A stretch of DNA of 64,000 nt from NCBI GenBank assembly GCA_021780755.1, contig JAJXYF010000035.1, positions 186,001 through 250,000 of the forward strand. The letters are read 5' to 3'. Positions within the stretch are counted from its first letter, which is position 1; every line of letters starts with the position of its first letter. The notes beneath the pieces were generated by a model. It was not told the origin of the DNA, searched no databases, and worked only from the letters and a program-made list of their open reading frames with translations. Positions 17,401 to 27,040 of the stretch are shown here, piece after piece. This DNA is from Deltaproteobacteria bacterium. GTDB lineage: Bacteria > Desulfobacterota > Binatia > Binatales > Binataceae. Position numbers and translations under genes: made by a program.

Positions 17401-20400
17401 ATGCCCCGTTCAACGCGCACCACTCTCACGCTCGCAGCCGATGCGATCACCGTCGAGGGCGCTCTGATTCCTCCCGCGATGTTAGCGCGGGTAGCGTCCC
17501 AACAGGCCGACGGCCAGAGTGAAGAAGACTATCGAGTTCCAAAGGGCTTGACCCTGCGGGACGAAATCGCCCGCTACTTTCGCATCGGCCAGGCCCTATT
17601 CACAGATCTCCGCGCGGGCTCTCTTCCGTCAGTCGGAAAAACGATCGTTTTCGTCGAGGCGCTCTTACGAGACGTATTCGGCTTCGCCGACCTGGTACGC
17701 GTCAGCACGCCGACTTTGGACGGCCAACTCTTTGCCCCGACACTTGAGGGGCTGGGCGGACGCGTACCAATCGTGGTTGTTCCGCCGAACGACGAACTCG
17801 ACCATCCGAGCGAACACCTCACCTCTGACCACCGACGCCGCTCGGCCGCATCCGCTCTTCAGGATTGGCTTAATGCCAACGAAAAAGCGCTTTGGGGCAT
17901 ATGTTGCAATGGCGATCGGCTCAGACTTGTTCGCGACAATGCCAGTCTGACTCGACCCTCCTACATTGAGGCAGATTTGCGCCACATTTTCGAGAATGAG
18001 ACCTTTGCGGACTTCACGACGCTCTGGCTCTTGGTCCATTCGAGCCGTTTCGGCGCTCCGGGTGCGGTTTCCTCCGACTCCTACCTTGAAAAGTGGCGGG
18101 AAGCCGGCCAGCGCGAAGGGGTGACGGCGCGTGATCGCTTGCGTGACGGGGTCGAAGCGGCACTTTTGGCACTCGGCACAGGTTTCCTCGCGCATGAAAA
18201 AAACGGTGAGCTGCGCGAGCGTGTGCGAACCGGCACACTTCCACTACCGGAATTCTTCGGTCAGCTCCTCCGTTTGGTCTATCGTCTCATCTTCCTACTG
18301 ACCGCGGAGGACCGGGAACTTCTGCATATGCCCGGAGCCACAGTTCAGGCGCGGAAGCTCTATGCCGATGGGTATTCGCTAGGCCTGCTACGCGATCGAG
18401 CCGTGCGACGCGCTGCCTGGGACCGACACGACGATCGCTGGGAAGGCTTACTCATCACCTTTTCCGCTCTCGCGAGCGGTGAGCCGCGTCTCGGCTTACC
18501 TGCGCTAGATGGCCTTTTTGCCACTGGCAGCATTTCCGATCTTGAGGCGGCGCGCCTTTCGAACCGCGCACTCATGGAAGGTATTTATCGCCTCGCTTGG
18601 TTGCGGGAAAACTCCGGACTCTTCCAGGTCAATTGGCGCAACATGGAAACCGAAGAGCTAGGTTCCGTCTATGAGAGCCTTCTCGAACTGACGCCACGCC
18701 TAACTAACGATGGACACGCATTGGGTTTCGCCGAAGGCGGCGAGACGAAAGGGCATGCTCGCAAAACCACCGGCAGTTACTACACGCCAGATGCACTTGT
18801 CCAGAAGCTTCTCGATAGTGCGCTCGATCCCGTGCTGGACCATGCTGAGGCAGAGGCCGACGATCCGGCTCAGGCTCTGCTCGGCGTCACGGTCATTGAC
18901 CCCGCCTGTGGCTCCGGACATTTTCTTTTGGCGGCAGCACGACGAATTGCAACGCGGCTCGCCAAGGCTCGCGCGGCGGGCGTCGCATCGGCAAGCGATT
19001 TCCGTCATGCGCTCCGTGATGTGGTCCGGTCATGCATTCACGGCGTAGACCGCAACCCGATGGCAGTGGAACTAACCAAAGTTGCCCTGTGGATTGAGAC
19101 AGTGGAACCCGGCAAGCCGCTCGGATTCCTCGACGCTAGTATTCGGTGCGGTGATTCGCTGCTCGGCGTTTACGATCTCGAAGCCCTCAGGAAAGGCATC
19201 CCTGACGACGCGTTTAAGCCACTTACCGGTGACGAGAAAATAACGGCAAAGCATTTCGAGAAGCGCAACATAGCCGAACGCGGAGGCCAAGGAACCCTTG
19301 ATTTCGCTCGCGGCGGCGGAGAGCTTCCGCCACTCGCCAGCGAGGCGCGCGCGCTCAGAGCCTTGCCGGAGGACACCCCGGAGGAAATCGCGGCCAAGCG
19401 TGCCTGCTTCCAGGCTGCTCACTCATCACCCCAGCACTTGCCCCTGCGCGTTGCTGCTGATCTCTATATGGCGGCCTTCCTCACGCTGAAGATCGGAACT
19501 GGTTCACAGAACCTCAACGTGCTCGCCATACCCACGACCGCGCATGTGTGGCTGGCCGTGCGTGGACAAATGCCCGATGGACCGCTCCTCGGGAAGGCGC
19601 AGGAGCTCTCTAATTCGGCACGCGCCTTCCATTGGCCGCTCGAATTTCCCGAAATCATGATGATCGGTGGTTTCGACATCGTCCTCGGGAACCCTCCGTG
19701 GGAGCGAATTAAGCTTCAGGAACAAGAGTTCTTCGCCGCACGCGATCCAGAGATTGCGGAAGCGCCAAACGCCGCCGTGCGCGCGCGCATGATCGCGGCT
19801 CTTGACACAGCGACTCGGGGCTCAAGAGAGAAAGCTCTTTATGAAGAATTCGAGACAGCAAAGCGGGTCGCAGAGTCCTCTTCCGTCTTCGCCCGAGTTT
19901 CGGCGGAAGACTTAGGCCGCTTTCCCCTCACCGGGCGAGGCGACGTGAATACATACGCCTTGTTCGCCGAGTTGTTTTCAAGGCTTCAGAGTCGACGCGG
20001 TCGCGCCGGTATAATCCTCCCAACCGGGATCGCGACCGACTCGACAACGGCACCATTCTTCAGATCTATCATTGAAGAACGTCGGTTAGTGCGCGTGTTG
20101 TCATTCGAGAATGAAGAGTTCGTCTTTCCCGCAGTTCATCATGCGTTTCGGTTTTGTTTAATTACTCTAAGTCACGAGCCTTGCCACGACCTACCGCAAT
20201 TCTCGTTCTTTCTCCGGCGAGTCGCCCAAACTTCCGAAACGGAACGAATCTTTGCTCTTTCCGCCGATGATATCGCTCGCATCAACCCGAACACGAAGAC
20301 AGCGCCGGTCTTCCGTTCCCGTACAGACGCTGAGCTGACGGCAAAGATCAGTGGCCTTGTCCCCGTACTGATCGACGACTCCAAAGGCACGGCAGGCAAC

Positions 20401-21876
20401 CCTTGGCGCATCTCGTTCATGACCATGTTCCATATGGCCAATGATAGCGGTTTATTCCGCACTGCGGCGCAGTTGCGCACCGCTGGATTCGGTAGACAAC
20501 ATAACAATTGGGAGAACGAAGAACAGCGTTACGTTCCGCTTTACGAAGCCAAGATGATTCACCAATTCGACCATCGCTGGGCAACCTACGATGCGGAGAG
20601 CCGCGATGTAACAAACGCGGAGAAAGAAAATTCAACGTTCGAACCTACCCCGAGGTATTGGGTTCCTGAAGTGGAGGTCAGCGAACGCCTCTCGTCAAAA
20701 CGCTGGACGCGCGGGTGGTTGATGGGCTGGCGGGACATTACCGGAGTCGAAAAGATCCGGACATGTATCCCAACGATACTACCGCGTGTGGCTGTTGGCC
20801 ATTCACTTCCTCTCGTTTTCATCTCTCAGAATCCGAACCTGTCGGCCGTGCTCCTAGCTCTCTGGTCATCTATTGTCTTTGATTATCTTGTGCGTACTAG
20901 GGTGAATGGTACGCATCTTACGTATGGATATCTCAAACAGATCCCGATACCAGCCCCATCCGCAATCAATGAAGATGACCTCAGCTTCCTGGTGCCACGC
21001 GTGCTCGAGCTCTCATACACGAGCAATTCCCTGCGGCCCTTTGCCGAGGATCTAGGGTTCAGTGGCACACCTTTTATCTGGGATGAATGTCGTCGCGCAG
21101 AGTTGCGCGCCGAGATCGACGCTCGCGTGGCCCGACTCTATGGTCTCACGCGTGATGAACTTCGTTACGTCCTTGACCCTGCTGATCCAAAAGGCGCGGA
21201 TTACCCCTCGGAGACATTTCGTGTCTTGAAGAAGAGCGAACTTGCCAAGCTCGGTGAATATCGAACCGCGCGACTCGTACTCGCGGCGTGGGACCAGATG
21301 CAACGCAGCGAGATTCGCGATGTATCGCCGCCGATTGCTATCGCCAAAAGCGCTATTGCCTCATCATCGATCGACGTCTCTACGCTTCCGGATGGCGCAT
21401 GGGTGAATCTAACTCCGAGTGCCGATTCTAGTCTCGCTCAGATTGCCGCGCTGATCAAAGCATTACCCGGCCCGACACTGATCACGCAGGTCCGGCTTGC
21501 CGCTATCTTCGTTTTGGAACCCCGATATCTCTCCCGCCGACTGCCGCAGAAGGAGAGAAGCACGTGGTCTCGCCTCGTCGGTCGTGCGGCCGATCTTGTA
21601 ACGGACCCCAAGGTGACTACTCTCACGCCAAGTATTCCGGCCGGCTGGCGCAACGCCGTCACACAACTGTTGGGAATGCGCGCGATAATCGAAGATTCTG
21701 CGGCTCAGACTTGGACCGCGGGGCCCGGCCTGGATCAGTTTGTAATCGACGACGCCGCGTGGCCCTACGGTCGTGCTGCCTTCGTTCTCCAGGCGCTTTC
21801 GAAGATCAATCTCGACGAAGCTGTCGCCGATCTGCCCGCTGACGACCAAGCTTGGGTGCGAGCCAGTGCAGCGTGA
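17401..21876 (+). CDS. Eco57I-like N6-adenine DNA methyltransferase (PglX/DrmMI-like)
   Basis: A 1491-residue protein with the gamma-type order of adenine-methylase motifs: TGSYYTPDALVQ near 456, DPACGSGHFLLAAAR (SAM-binding motif I) near 500 and LGNPPWERI (motif IV, catalytic NPPW) near 763. The ~450 N-terminal residues and ~500 C-terminal residues have no obvious nuclease motif, so modification rather than combined restriction-modification is inferred. The length matches the big methylases of BREX (PglX) and class 1 DISARM (DrmMI). There is no PglZ or BrxC nearby, so BREX is unlikely. The following ATPase gene starts 11 nt inside its 3' end. Confidence 0.87.
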   Translation: MPRSTRTTLTLAADAITVEGALIPPAMLARVASQQADGQSEEDYRVPKGLTLRDEIARYFRIGQALFTDLRAGSLPSVGKTIVFVEALLRDVFGFADLVRVSTPTLDGQLFAPTLEGLGGRVPIVVVPPNDELDHPSEHLTSDHRRRSAASALQDWLNANEKALWGICCNGDRLRLVRDNASLTRPSYIEADLRHIFENETFADFTTLWLLVHSSRFGAPGAVSSDSYLEKWREAGQREGVTARDRLRDGVEAALLALGTGFLAHEKNGELRERVRTGTLPLPEFFGQLLRLVYRLIFLLTAEDRELLHMPGATVQARKLYADGYSLGLLRDRAVRRAAWDRHDDRWEGLLITFSALASGEPRLGLPALDGLFATGSISDLEAARLSNRALMEGIYRLAWLRENSGLFQVNWRNMETEELGSVYESLLELTPRLTNDGHALGFAEGGETKGHARKTTGSYYTPDALVQKLLDSALDPVLDHAEAEADDPAQALLGVTVIDPACGSGHFLLAAARRIATRLAKARAAGVASASDFRHALRDVVRSCIHGVDRNPMAVELTKVALWIETVEPGKPLGFLDASIRCGDSLLGVYDLEALRKGIPDDAFKPLTGDEKITAKHFEKRNIAERGGQGTLDFARGGGELPPLASEARALRALPEDTPEEIAAKRACFQAAHSSPQHLPLRVAADLYMAAFLTLKIGTGSQNLNVLAIPTTAHVWLAVRGQMPDGPLLGKAQELSNSARAFHWPLEFPEIMMIGGFDIVLGNPPWERIKLQEQEFFAARDPEIAEAPNAAVRARMIAALDTATRGSREKALYEEFETAKRVAESSSVFARVSAEDLGRFPLTGRGDVNTYALFAELFSRLQSRRGRAGIILPTGIATDSTTAPFFRSIIEERRLVRVLSFENEEFVFPAVHHAFRFCLITLSHEPCHDLPQFSFFLRRVAQTSETERIFALSADDIARINPNTKTAPVFRSRTDAELTAKISGLVPVLIDDSKGTAGNPWRISFMTMFHMANDSGLFRTAAQLRTAGFGRQHNNWENEEQRYVPLYEAKMIHQFDHRWATYDAESRDVTNAEKENSTFEPTPRYWVPEVEVSERLSSKRWTRGWLMGWRDITGVEKIRTCIPTILPRVAVGHSLPLVFISQNPNLSAVLLALWSSIVFDYLVRTRVNGTHLTYGYLKQIPIPAPSAINEDDLSFLVPRVLELSYTSNSLRPFAEDLGFSGTPFIWDECRRAELRAEIDARVARLYGLTRDELRYVLDPADPKGADYPSETFRVLKKSELAKLGEYRTARLVLAAWDQMQRSEIRDVSPPIAIAKSAIASSSIDVSTLPDGAWVNLTPSADSSLAQIAALIKALPGPTLITQVRLAAIFVLEPRYLSRRLPQKERSTWSRLVGRAADLVTDPKVTTLTPSIPAGWRNAVTQLLGMRAIIEDSAAQTWTAGPGLDQFVIDDAAWPYGRAAFVLQALSKINLDEAVADLPADDQAWVRASAA

Positions 21877-23821
21877 ATTTTTCCGCCACTCAGGCCTCAC
21901 CGTCACACCGGAGCCACAGCGTCTGCAGCCGCCACTCTGGATTCGCCGACTCGTAATCTGGCGCGAACCGCGTACAGCCATTCGAGACATTAAGCTCAAA
22001 CCAGGACTAAATATCGTCTGGTCACCGGATTCCGGACCTTCCGAGTCTGCGCCAATCGGCCACGGTAGTGGTAAGACCGCCTTCTGCCGTCTTCTGCGCT
22101 ATTGCTTGGGTGAAGACACTTTCGCCTCGGACGATCAAAGAATCCTCATCTCCAAGGCCTTTCCCAACGGACACGTCGGCGCCGAAGTAATCCTGAACGG
22201 CGATCTCTGGATCGTTGTGCGTTCGCTTGGCAGTCGCCACCACGACGTGGTTGTCGCCAACGGTTCTTTTGATGATGCGCTTCGAGAAGACGCACCGGCC
22301 ACGGGCATCGCTCCTCTCAGACAGGCAATCACTCAAGCTATCGTACGCGATGCTGCTCTCTTGATGCCGCCCCAAATTGGAGAAGGCGGAGCGTGGCTCG
22401 CTGCCCTCGCGTGGGCCACGCGTGACCAAGAATGCCGCTTTGGACATTACCTTGATTGGCGCGATCCGAACACCGCATCTGGGTCACCTGTCCGCGGTCG
22501 ATCGGTCGAGGACAGAATTACTATTGTGCGTGCCCTGATCCGGGCGCTTTCGTCTCGCGAAAACGCCGTTCGCCGAAGCCAAGAGGATCAGGAGAACCGA
22601 AATCGTACTCTGCGGTCAGAACTAGAACGGTTGGACTGGCAACTAGGCAGGACGCGTAAGCTGCTAGTGACGGGCCTCGGGTTCGACCCCGGACTCTCTT
22701 CTCCGTCTGAACTTGATTCAGTTGCCTTCAAATCTGCGGCGGCCCAGAACCTGACAAAGCTCCTTAAGATCCCGGACGGTTCAAACACAACGGATTTAGA
22801 TCGTGCTCGACGCGACCGCGACAAAGCAGAAGAGGAGCTTCGACGCTTGGAGACGGAGCTGAGTAATACTCGCATTCTAGTCGACGAGCGAAAAAAGTCG
22901 GCGAACTACATTCGAGCCGAACTCCCAGAAGCGTGGGCTCGCCTGACAAAAGAGAAAAATCCCATTTGTCCAATATGCGCCGTGCCAATAGACAAAGCTT
23001 TAGCCGAAGGATGCAAGATCTCAACGGCCACGTGCGATCTGGAAGCTCTACAGAATCGTATCGCGCAGCGTCGCGCGGACCTCGAGAGCGTTGAAAACAG
23101 CATCGGAAAACTCGAAGCGGAACGACCCTTAATCAGTTCGAGAATCCTCGCTGCACAGCGTACTCTTGAGCCTTTGGTTCGCACCGTAACGCTTTTAGAG
23201 CGCGCCCTGTCCGATCGCTCGATCTCACTCCAGTCCGCAAACCGCCTTATCGATGAAGCTCAACGATATGATGATCTTTTGCAAGAACGTGCCAAGGTGG
23301 CAGCCTCCGCCGAAGAAACGACCAAAGCGCTAAGTGAGATACGCGATACTTTGACAGCCCATCGAGAAGCGGTCGCGAACATAGTCGGCCACCTTTCCTC
23401 GTGCTTCGACGCCGTGCTTCATGAGTTTGTTCCCACTGACATTAAGGGTGAGGTGAAGCTCGATGGGAATGGATTTGCCCTCAAGATTCAGATGGGCGGA
23501 GAACGATCCACCGCCGCGATTGAATCGCTCAAAGTTGTTGCCTTCGATCTCAGCTCTCTGATCATGACGATCGAAGGAAAAACCAATCTAAGTGGATTCA
23601 TGGTACATGACAGTCCGCGGGAAGCGGACCTCGGGCAATCCATCTACAACAGGCTCTTCGCACTCGTCGCCCAGCTTGAATCTCTGACCCCGACCCCTCT
23701 TTTCCAATACATTGTCACCACCACTACAGAACCACCCGAGGAATTCCGCCGTGCCCCCTGGCTGTGTCTTACGATCAAAGGGGCACCTGCAGCGGAACGC
23801 TTGTTCGGTGCCGATTTGTGA
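21866..23821 (+). CDS. SMC/Rad50-like ATPase with zinc hook
   Basis: 651 residues from the GTG at 21866, which overlaps the methylase; a TTG at 21851 is an alternative. Walker A GHGSGKTAFC lies near residue 65. Long heptad-like coiled coils (about 230-360 and 380-520) flank CPICAVPI near 367, a CxxC zinc hook of the Rad50 type. FMVHDSPREADLG near 577 is a Walker B-like strand with DSPRE. Such proteins sense or tether DNA ends. In this operon it may couple to the HNH nuclease encoded next, whose GTG overlaps its stop (GTGA). No such gene is part of canonical DISARM. Confidence 0.72.
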   Translation: MQREFFRHSGLTVTPEPQRLQPPLWIRRLVIWREPRTAIRDIKLKPGLNIVWSPDSGPSESAPIGHGSGKTAFCRLLRYCLGEDTFASDDQRILISKAFPNGHVGAEVILNGDLWIVVRSLGSRHHDVVVANGSFDDALREDAPATGIAPLRQAITQAIVRDAALLMPPQIGEGGAWLAALAWATRDQECRFGHYLDWRDPNTASGSPVRGRSVEDRITIVRALIRALSSRENAVRRSQEDQENRNRTLRSELERLDWQLGRTRKLLVTGLGFDPGLSSPSELDSVAFKSAAAQNLTKLLKIPDGSNTTDLDRARRDRDKAEEELRRLETELSNTRILVDERKKSANYIRAELPEAWARLTKEKNPICPICAVPIDKALAEGCKISTATCDLEALQNRIAQRRADLESVENSIGKLEAERPLISSRILAAQRTLEPLVRTVTLLERALSDRSISLQSANRLIDEAQRYDDLLQERAKVAASAEETTKALSEIRDTLTAHREAVANIVGHLSSCFDAVLHEFVPTDIKGEVKLDGNGFALKIQMGGERSTAAIESLKVVAFDLSSLIMTIEGKTNLSGFMVHDSPREADLGQSIYNRLFALVAQLESLTPTPLFQYIVTTTTEPPEEFRRAPWLCLTIKGAPAAERLFGADL

Positions 23822-24660
23822 TCGCGCCCGAGAACCCGCCTGGATTTGTCGTACGGACTGAAGCCCAAAAGGCCGCGTCCAACAACGGGTACCGTCTGGA
23901 TCGTGGAGTCGAAAACGGCTGGTTCCGCTTTGCTTCAACAACGGCAAAAGGTGACATCTGGATCGCCGGAGCCTCTCAAAGTGGTCCGTGGCTTCTCTCA
24001 ATCGATCGGCCAGAAGTATCCGCCGAGATCGGACTTCCGGTGGCTCCGGCGTTTCCAGGTCCAGGCACAGTCACTCTCGTCTTTGACACCCTTGACGCGC
24101 TCTACAATGCACTCGACCGCGCGTATCGCCTCGGCCTCAGCCTCCCCGACTTACCTCTGGCAAATTTTCGCGCCGCCGTTCAAAACCTTCCCCAAACCAC
24201 AGAAGTTGAGCGGCTAGTAGTCCAGCGGATTGGACAGGATCTTTTTCGCCAAGCATTGATGAATTATTGGAACGGCCGCTGCCCCCTCACAGGAATTACG
24301 GATTCGGCATTACTCCGCGCCTCGCACATCATCCCGTGGGCGGAGTGTGCATCGGACCAGCAAAGGCTGGACGTTCATAACGGACTTTTGCTCTCTGCGC
24401 TTTGGGATTCCGCATTCGATGCCGGATTGATCACGTTTGAGGAGGACGGCTCAGCGCTTTTCTCTCCCGAGTTGAGCGCACAGGCATGCTCAGGGTTAGG
24501 CCTTGCCCAGGCGCCCAAGCTAAGTGGTCTCACGCCTTCTCACGGGACGAACTTGCAATGGCATCGCGCCCGTTATGCTCCGAAAGCCGGCTGGATAACG
24601 CCCGCTGGCGCGACGGCTCTGGCGCTGAAGCACGGATTGAGTGATATTCGCGGGCGCTAA
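23818..24660 (+). CDS. HNH endonuclease, C-terminal HNH domain
   Basis: 280 residues from a GTG overlapping the ATPase stop by 4 nt. The HNH core begins with CPLTGITDSALLRASHI (about 155-172), then WAECASDQQRLDVHNGLLLS, where the HN of HNG near 187 gives the second and third HNH positions. This matches the HNH_2-type restriction nucleases. The N-terminal ~140 residues may form a DNA-recognition or partner-binding module (WIAGASQSGPW, then a strand-rich part). It is the last tightly coupled gene of the five-gene operon and the probable effector. The next gene follows after 11 nt. Confidence 0.8.
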   Translation: MIAPENPPGFVVRTEAQKAASNNGYRLDRGVENGWFRFASTTAKGDIWIAGASQSGPWLLSIDRPEVSAEIGLPVAPAFPGPGTVTLVFDTLDALYNALDRAYRLGLSLPDLPLANFRAAVQNLPQTTEVERLVVQRIGQDLFRQALMNYWNGRCPLTGITDSALLRASHIIPWAECASDQQRLDVHNGLLLSALWDSAFDAGLITFEEDGSALFSPELSAQACSGLGLAQAPKLSGLTPSHGTNLQWHRARYAPKAGWITPAGATALALKHGLSDIRGR

Positions 24661-24671
24661 GGGAAGTGCGC

Positions 24672-26954
24672 ATGCTGCAGCGGATAATTTCCATCAAGAA
24701 CGTTGGCCGGTTTAAGAGTTGCGCCGCCCTCGGCGATGTAACGTTCCGGCGTTTCACACTGATTTTTGCGGAAAACGGACGCGGCAAGACAACCCTATGT
24801 GCCATTCTTCGGTCTCTCTTTACCAATACACCGGCGTTCATCATCGGCCGCAGGACTCTCGGAAGTATGGAGCCCCCGGAAGTTCAGCTCTTGACTGCGA
24901 ATGGTAATCTGACCTTTCGCAACGGGGCGTGGAGCGCTGCTTTTCCGGACATCGCGGTGTTCGACGGAACCTACGTCAGCGAAAATGTTTTCTCGGGTGA
25001 TGTGGTCCAAACAGATCACCGGCGCAACCTTTACCGCGTCATCATCGGCGCTCAGGGCGTGACGCTGGCTGGCCGCCTCAATGACCTGGATAACCAGATC
25101 AGGGCCAAGAACACCGAAATCAGGGACAACCAGGAAGTCCTGCAACGGCATATGCCACTTGGGATGACGGTGCAGGATTTTCTTGCGCTGCCAGAAGATC
25201 CGCAAGTCGACGGGAAAATAGCGGCAAAGGAGCAGGAACTTCAGGCTGTGCAGCGGGCCGCGCAGCTTCAGCAACGCGCGGCCCTCACGGCGGTCATGGT
25301 GCCGGTTTTTCCGGCGGCGTTTGCGCAACTGCTCGCGAGGACCTTTGCGAGTGTAGCGGCGGATGCAGAGCGGCGTGTTGGTGAACATATCGCGCGCCAT
25401 GGAATGCAGGCTCGTGGTGAGAGCTGGCTTACGGAGGGGCTCGGGTATGTGGCCGGCGAGGAATGCCCTTTCTGCGGCCAAAGCTTAGCCGCTGTCGAGC
25501 TGATCGGGGCTTACAGGTCTTTCTTCAGCCGGGAGTATCATGCGCTCCGTGATGAAGTGACCGCTATGAACGGACAGGTGGGCGGCGCCATCGGAGACCG
25601 GGTTTCGGGAGCGATCGAGCAAACGATATTGCAAAACAACAGCAGCGTCGAATTCTGGCAGCCATATTGCGACATCGCTCCACCAGTCCTTTCAGCGGCG
25701 GGCACGGTAGGCGAGGTGATGGCGGCGCTTCGGCAATCCGCGCAGGCTCTTCTTCAAACTAAGGCAGGGACGCCACTCGATGCCGTAGCTCCGGACGATG
25801 GTTTTACGCTGGCGCTCGGTGCCTTCGAAGCCCTGCGCACGTCCTTGGGAACGTACAACGCCGCCGTCGCCACGGCGAATGCCGTCATTGCGGCGCGGAA
25901 ACGGCAAGCACAGACAGCGAATGCGCGCGATGTGGAAAACGCTCTCGGCAGGTTGCGGGCACAAAAGGCGCGGCACACAGAGGCGGTGCGGCAGCGTTGT
26001 GCGTCAGAGACGCGCCTGCAGGGTGAGAAGACCGCCCTTGAAGGGGGCAAGGGCAGGGCACGGGAGCAGCTCGACGCTCATACGCAACAGGTCATCACGC
26101 AGTACGGCCAAAGCATTAACCGCTACTTGGAGCGGATAAACGCGGGTTTCAGGATCACCACGCCGACGCACAGCTACCGGGGCGGGCCACCAAGTACGAG
26201 CTACCAAATCCTCATCAATCAAAACGCAGTTGATCTCGGAGATGCAGCGACGCCTGCGGACAGGCCGAGCTTCAGGAATACTCTCAGCGCTGGTGATAGG
26301 AGCTCACTCGCGCTCGCGTTCTTCCTGGCGCAGCTGGAGCAGGATGCGAATCGCGCCGGCAAGGTTGTCGTTTTCGATGATCCGTTCACGAGCCTGGATA
26401 GCTTCCGGCGCAATCACACGGCTCACCAGATTCAAAGGTGCGGAGAAACTTGCGCACAAGTCATCTTGCTTTCCCATGATACGGGATTCCTTTATCTTCT
26501 GTGGGACCGGGTTCCCCCGGCCGACCGGAAGGCGCTTTGGCTCGCGCGGGTCGGCGAGGAAAACACGACGATTGCGGAATGGGATATTGAACGGGCGGTG
26601 CAGGCACGATACCGCGCGGATATTGATACCTTGCAGAGATTTGTTTCGCTCGGTCAAGGCGAGCCCATGGACGTGATTCAGAAAATTCGGCCGGTGCTCG
26701 AAGGCTATTGCCGCACCCTTTACCCGACGCAATTCGGAGAGCAGGAAATGATGGGAAGCATCGTGACGAAAATCCGCAATGAAGGTTCGGGCCATCCGCT
26801 CTACCCGATTGTCGAGGATCTCGACGAGCTGAATATGTACTGCCGCCGGTACCATCATGCGGAAAATCCGAATGCGGCATCAGAGCAGATCGATGACGCT
26901 GAGTTGCAAGGTTATGTGAAGCGAGCGCTGAAGCTTGTGGGCTGCCTTCCGTAA
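24672..26954 (+). CDS. AAA_13-type ABC ATPase with zinc hook (RloC/PrrC-related)
   Basis: 760 residues from ATG 24672, which has AAGGGA 7 nt upstream; GTG 24666 is closer but too near the site. Walker A ENGRGKTTLC lies near 34-43, ECPFCGQ (zinc-hook CxxC) near 265, the ABC-signature-like LSAGDRSSLALAFF near 538 and Walker B VVVFDDPFTSLD near 566. This layout is that of the RloC/PrrC-type ATPases. RloC adds a C-terminal anticodon nuclease; here the last ~90 residues contain IRPVLEGYCR and RYHHAENP, but I cannot confirm a nuclease triad. It follows the HNH gene by 11 nt and may belong to that operon or be a separate unit. Confidence 0.75.
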   Translation: MLQRIISIKNVGRFKSCAALGDVTFRRFTLIFAENGRGKTTLCAILRSLFTNTPAFIIGRRTLGSMEPPEVQLLTANGNLTFRNGAWSAAFPDIAVFDGTYVSENVFSGDVVQTDHRRNLYRVIIGAQGVTLAGRLNDLDNQIRAKNTEIRDNQEVLQRHMPLGMTVQDFLALPEDPQVDGKIAAKEQELQAVQRAAQLQQRAALTAVMVPVFPAAFAQLLARTFASVAADAERRVGEHIARHGMQARGESWLTEGLGYVAGEECPFCGQSLAAVELIGAYRSFFSREYHALRDEVTAMNGQVGGAIGDRVSGAIEQTILQNNSSVEFWQPYCDIAPPVLSAAGTVGEVMAALRQSAQALLQTKAGTPLDAVAPDDGFTLALGAFEALRTSLGTYNAAVATANAVIAARKRQAQTANARDVENALGRLRAQKARHTEAVRQRCASETRLQGEKTALEGGKGRAREQLDAHTQQVITQYGQSINRYLERINAGFRITTPTHSYRGGPPSTSYQILINQNAVDLGDAATPADRPSFRNTLSAGDRSSLALAFFLAQLEQDANRAGKVVVFDDPFTSLDSFRRNHTAHQIQRCGETCAQVILLSHDTGFLYLLWDRVPPADRKALWLARVGEENTTIAEWDIERAVQARYRADIDTLQRFVSLGQGEPMDVIQKIRPVLEGYCRTLYPTQFGEQEMMGSIVTKIRNEGSGHPLYPIVEDLDELNMYCRRYHHAENPNAASEQIDDAELQGYVKRALKLVGCLP

Positions 26955-27040
26955 GTTCTGTAACGGTCCTGGAGGTCCGTAAAATAGTGCCCCAGCGTTT
27001 TTCTCAAATCAGTTTCAAAATAGGGCGGTCCGTGGGGCTT

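Noticed and set aside
17401-21876. BREX (PglX) interpretation of the methylase
   Set aside because: No pglZ, brxC or brxL homologue nearby. The flanking SNF2 and DUF1998 helicases point to a DISARM-related context.
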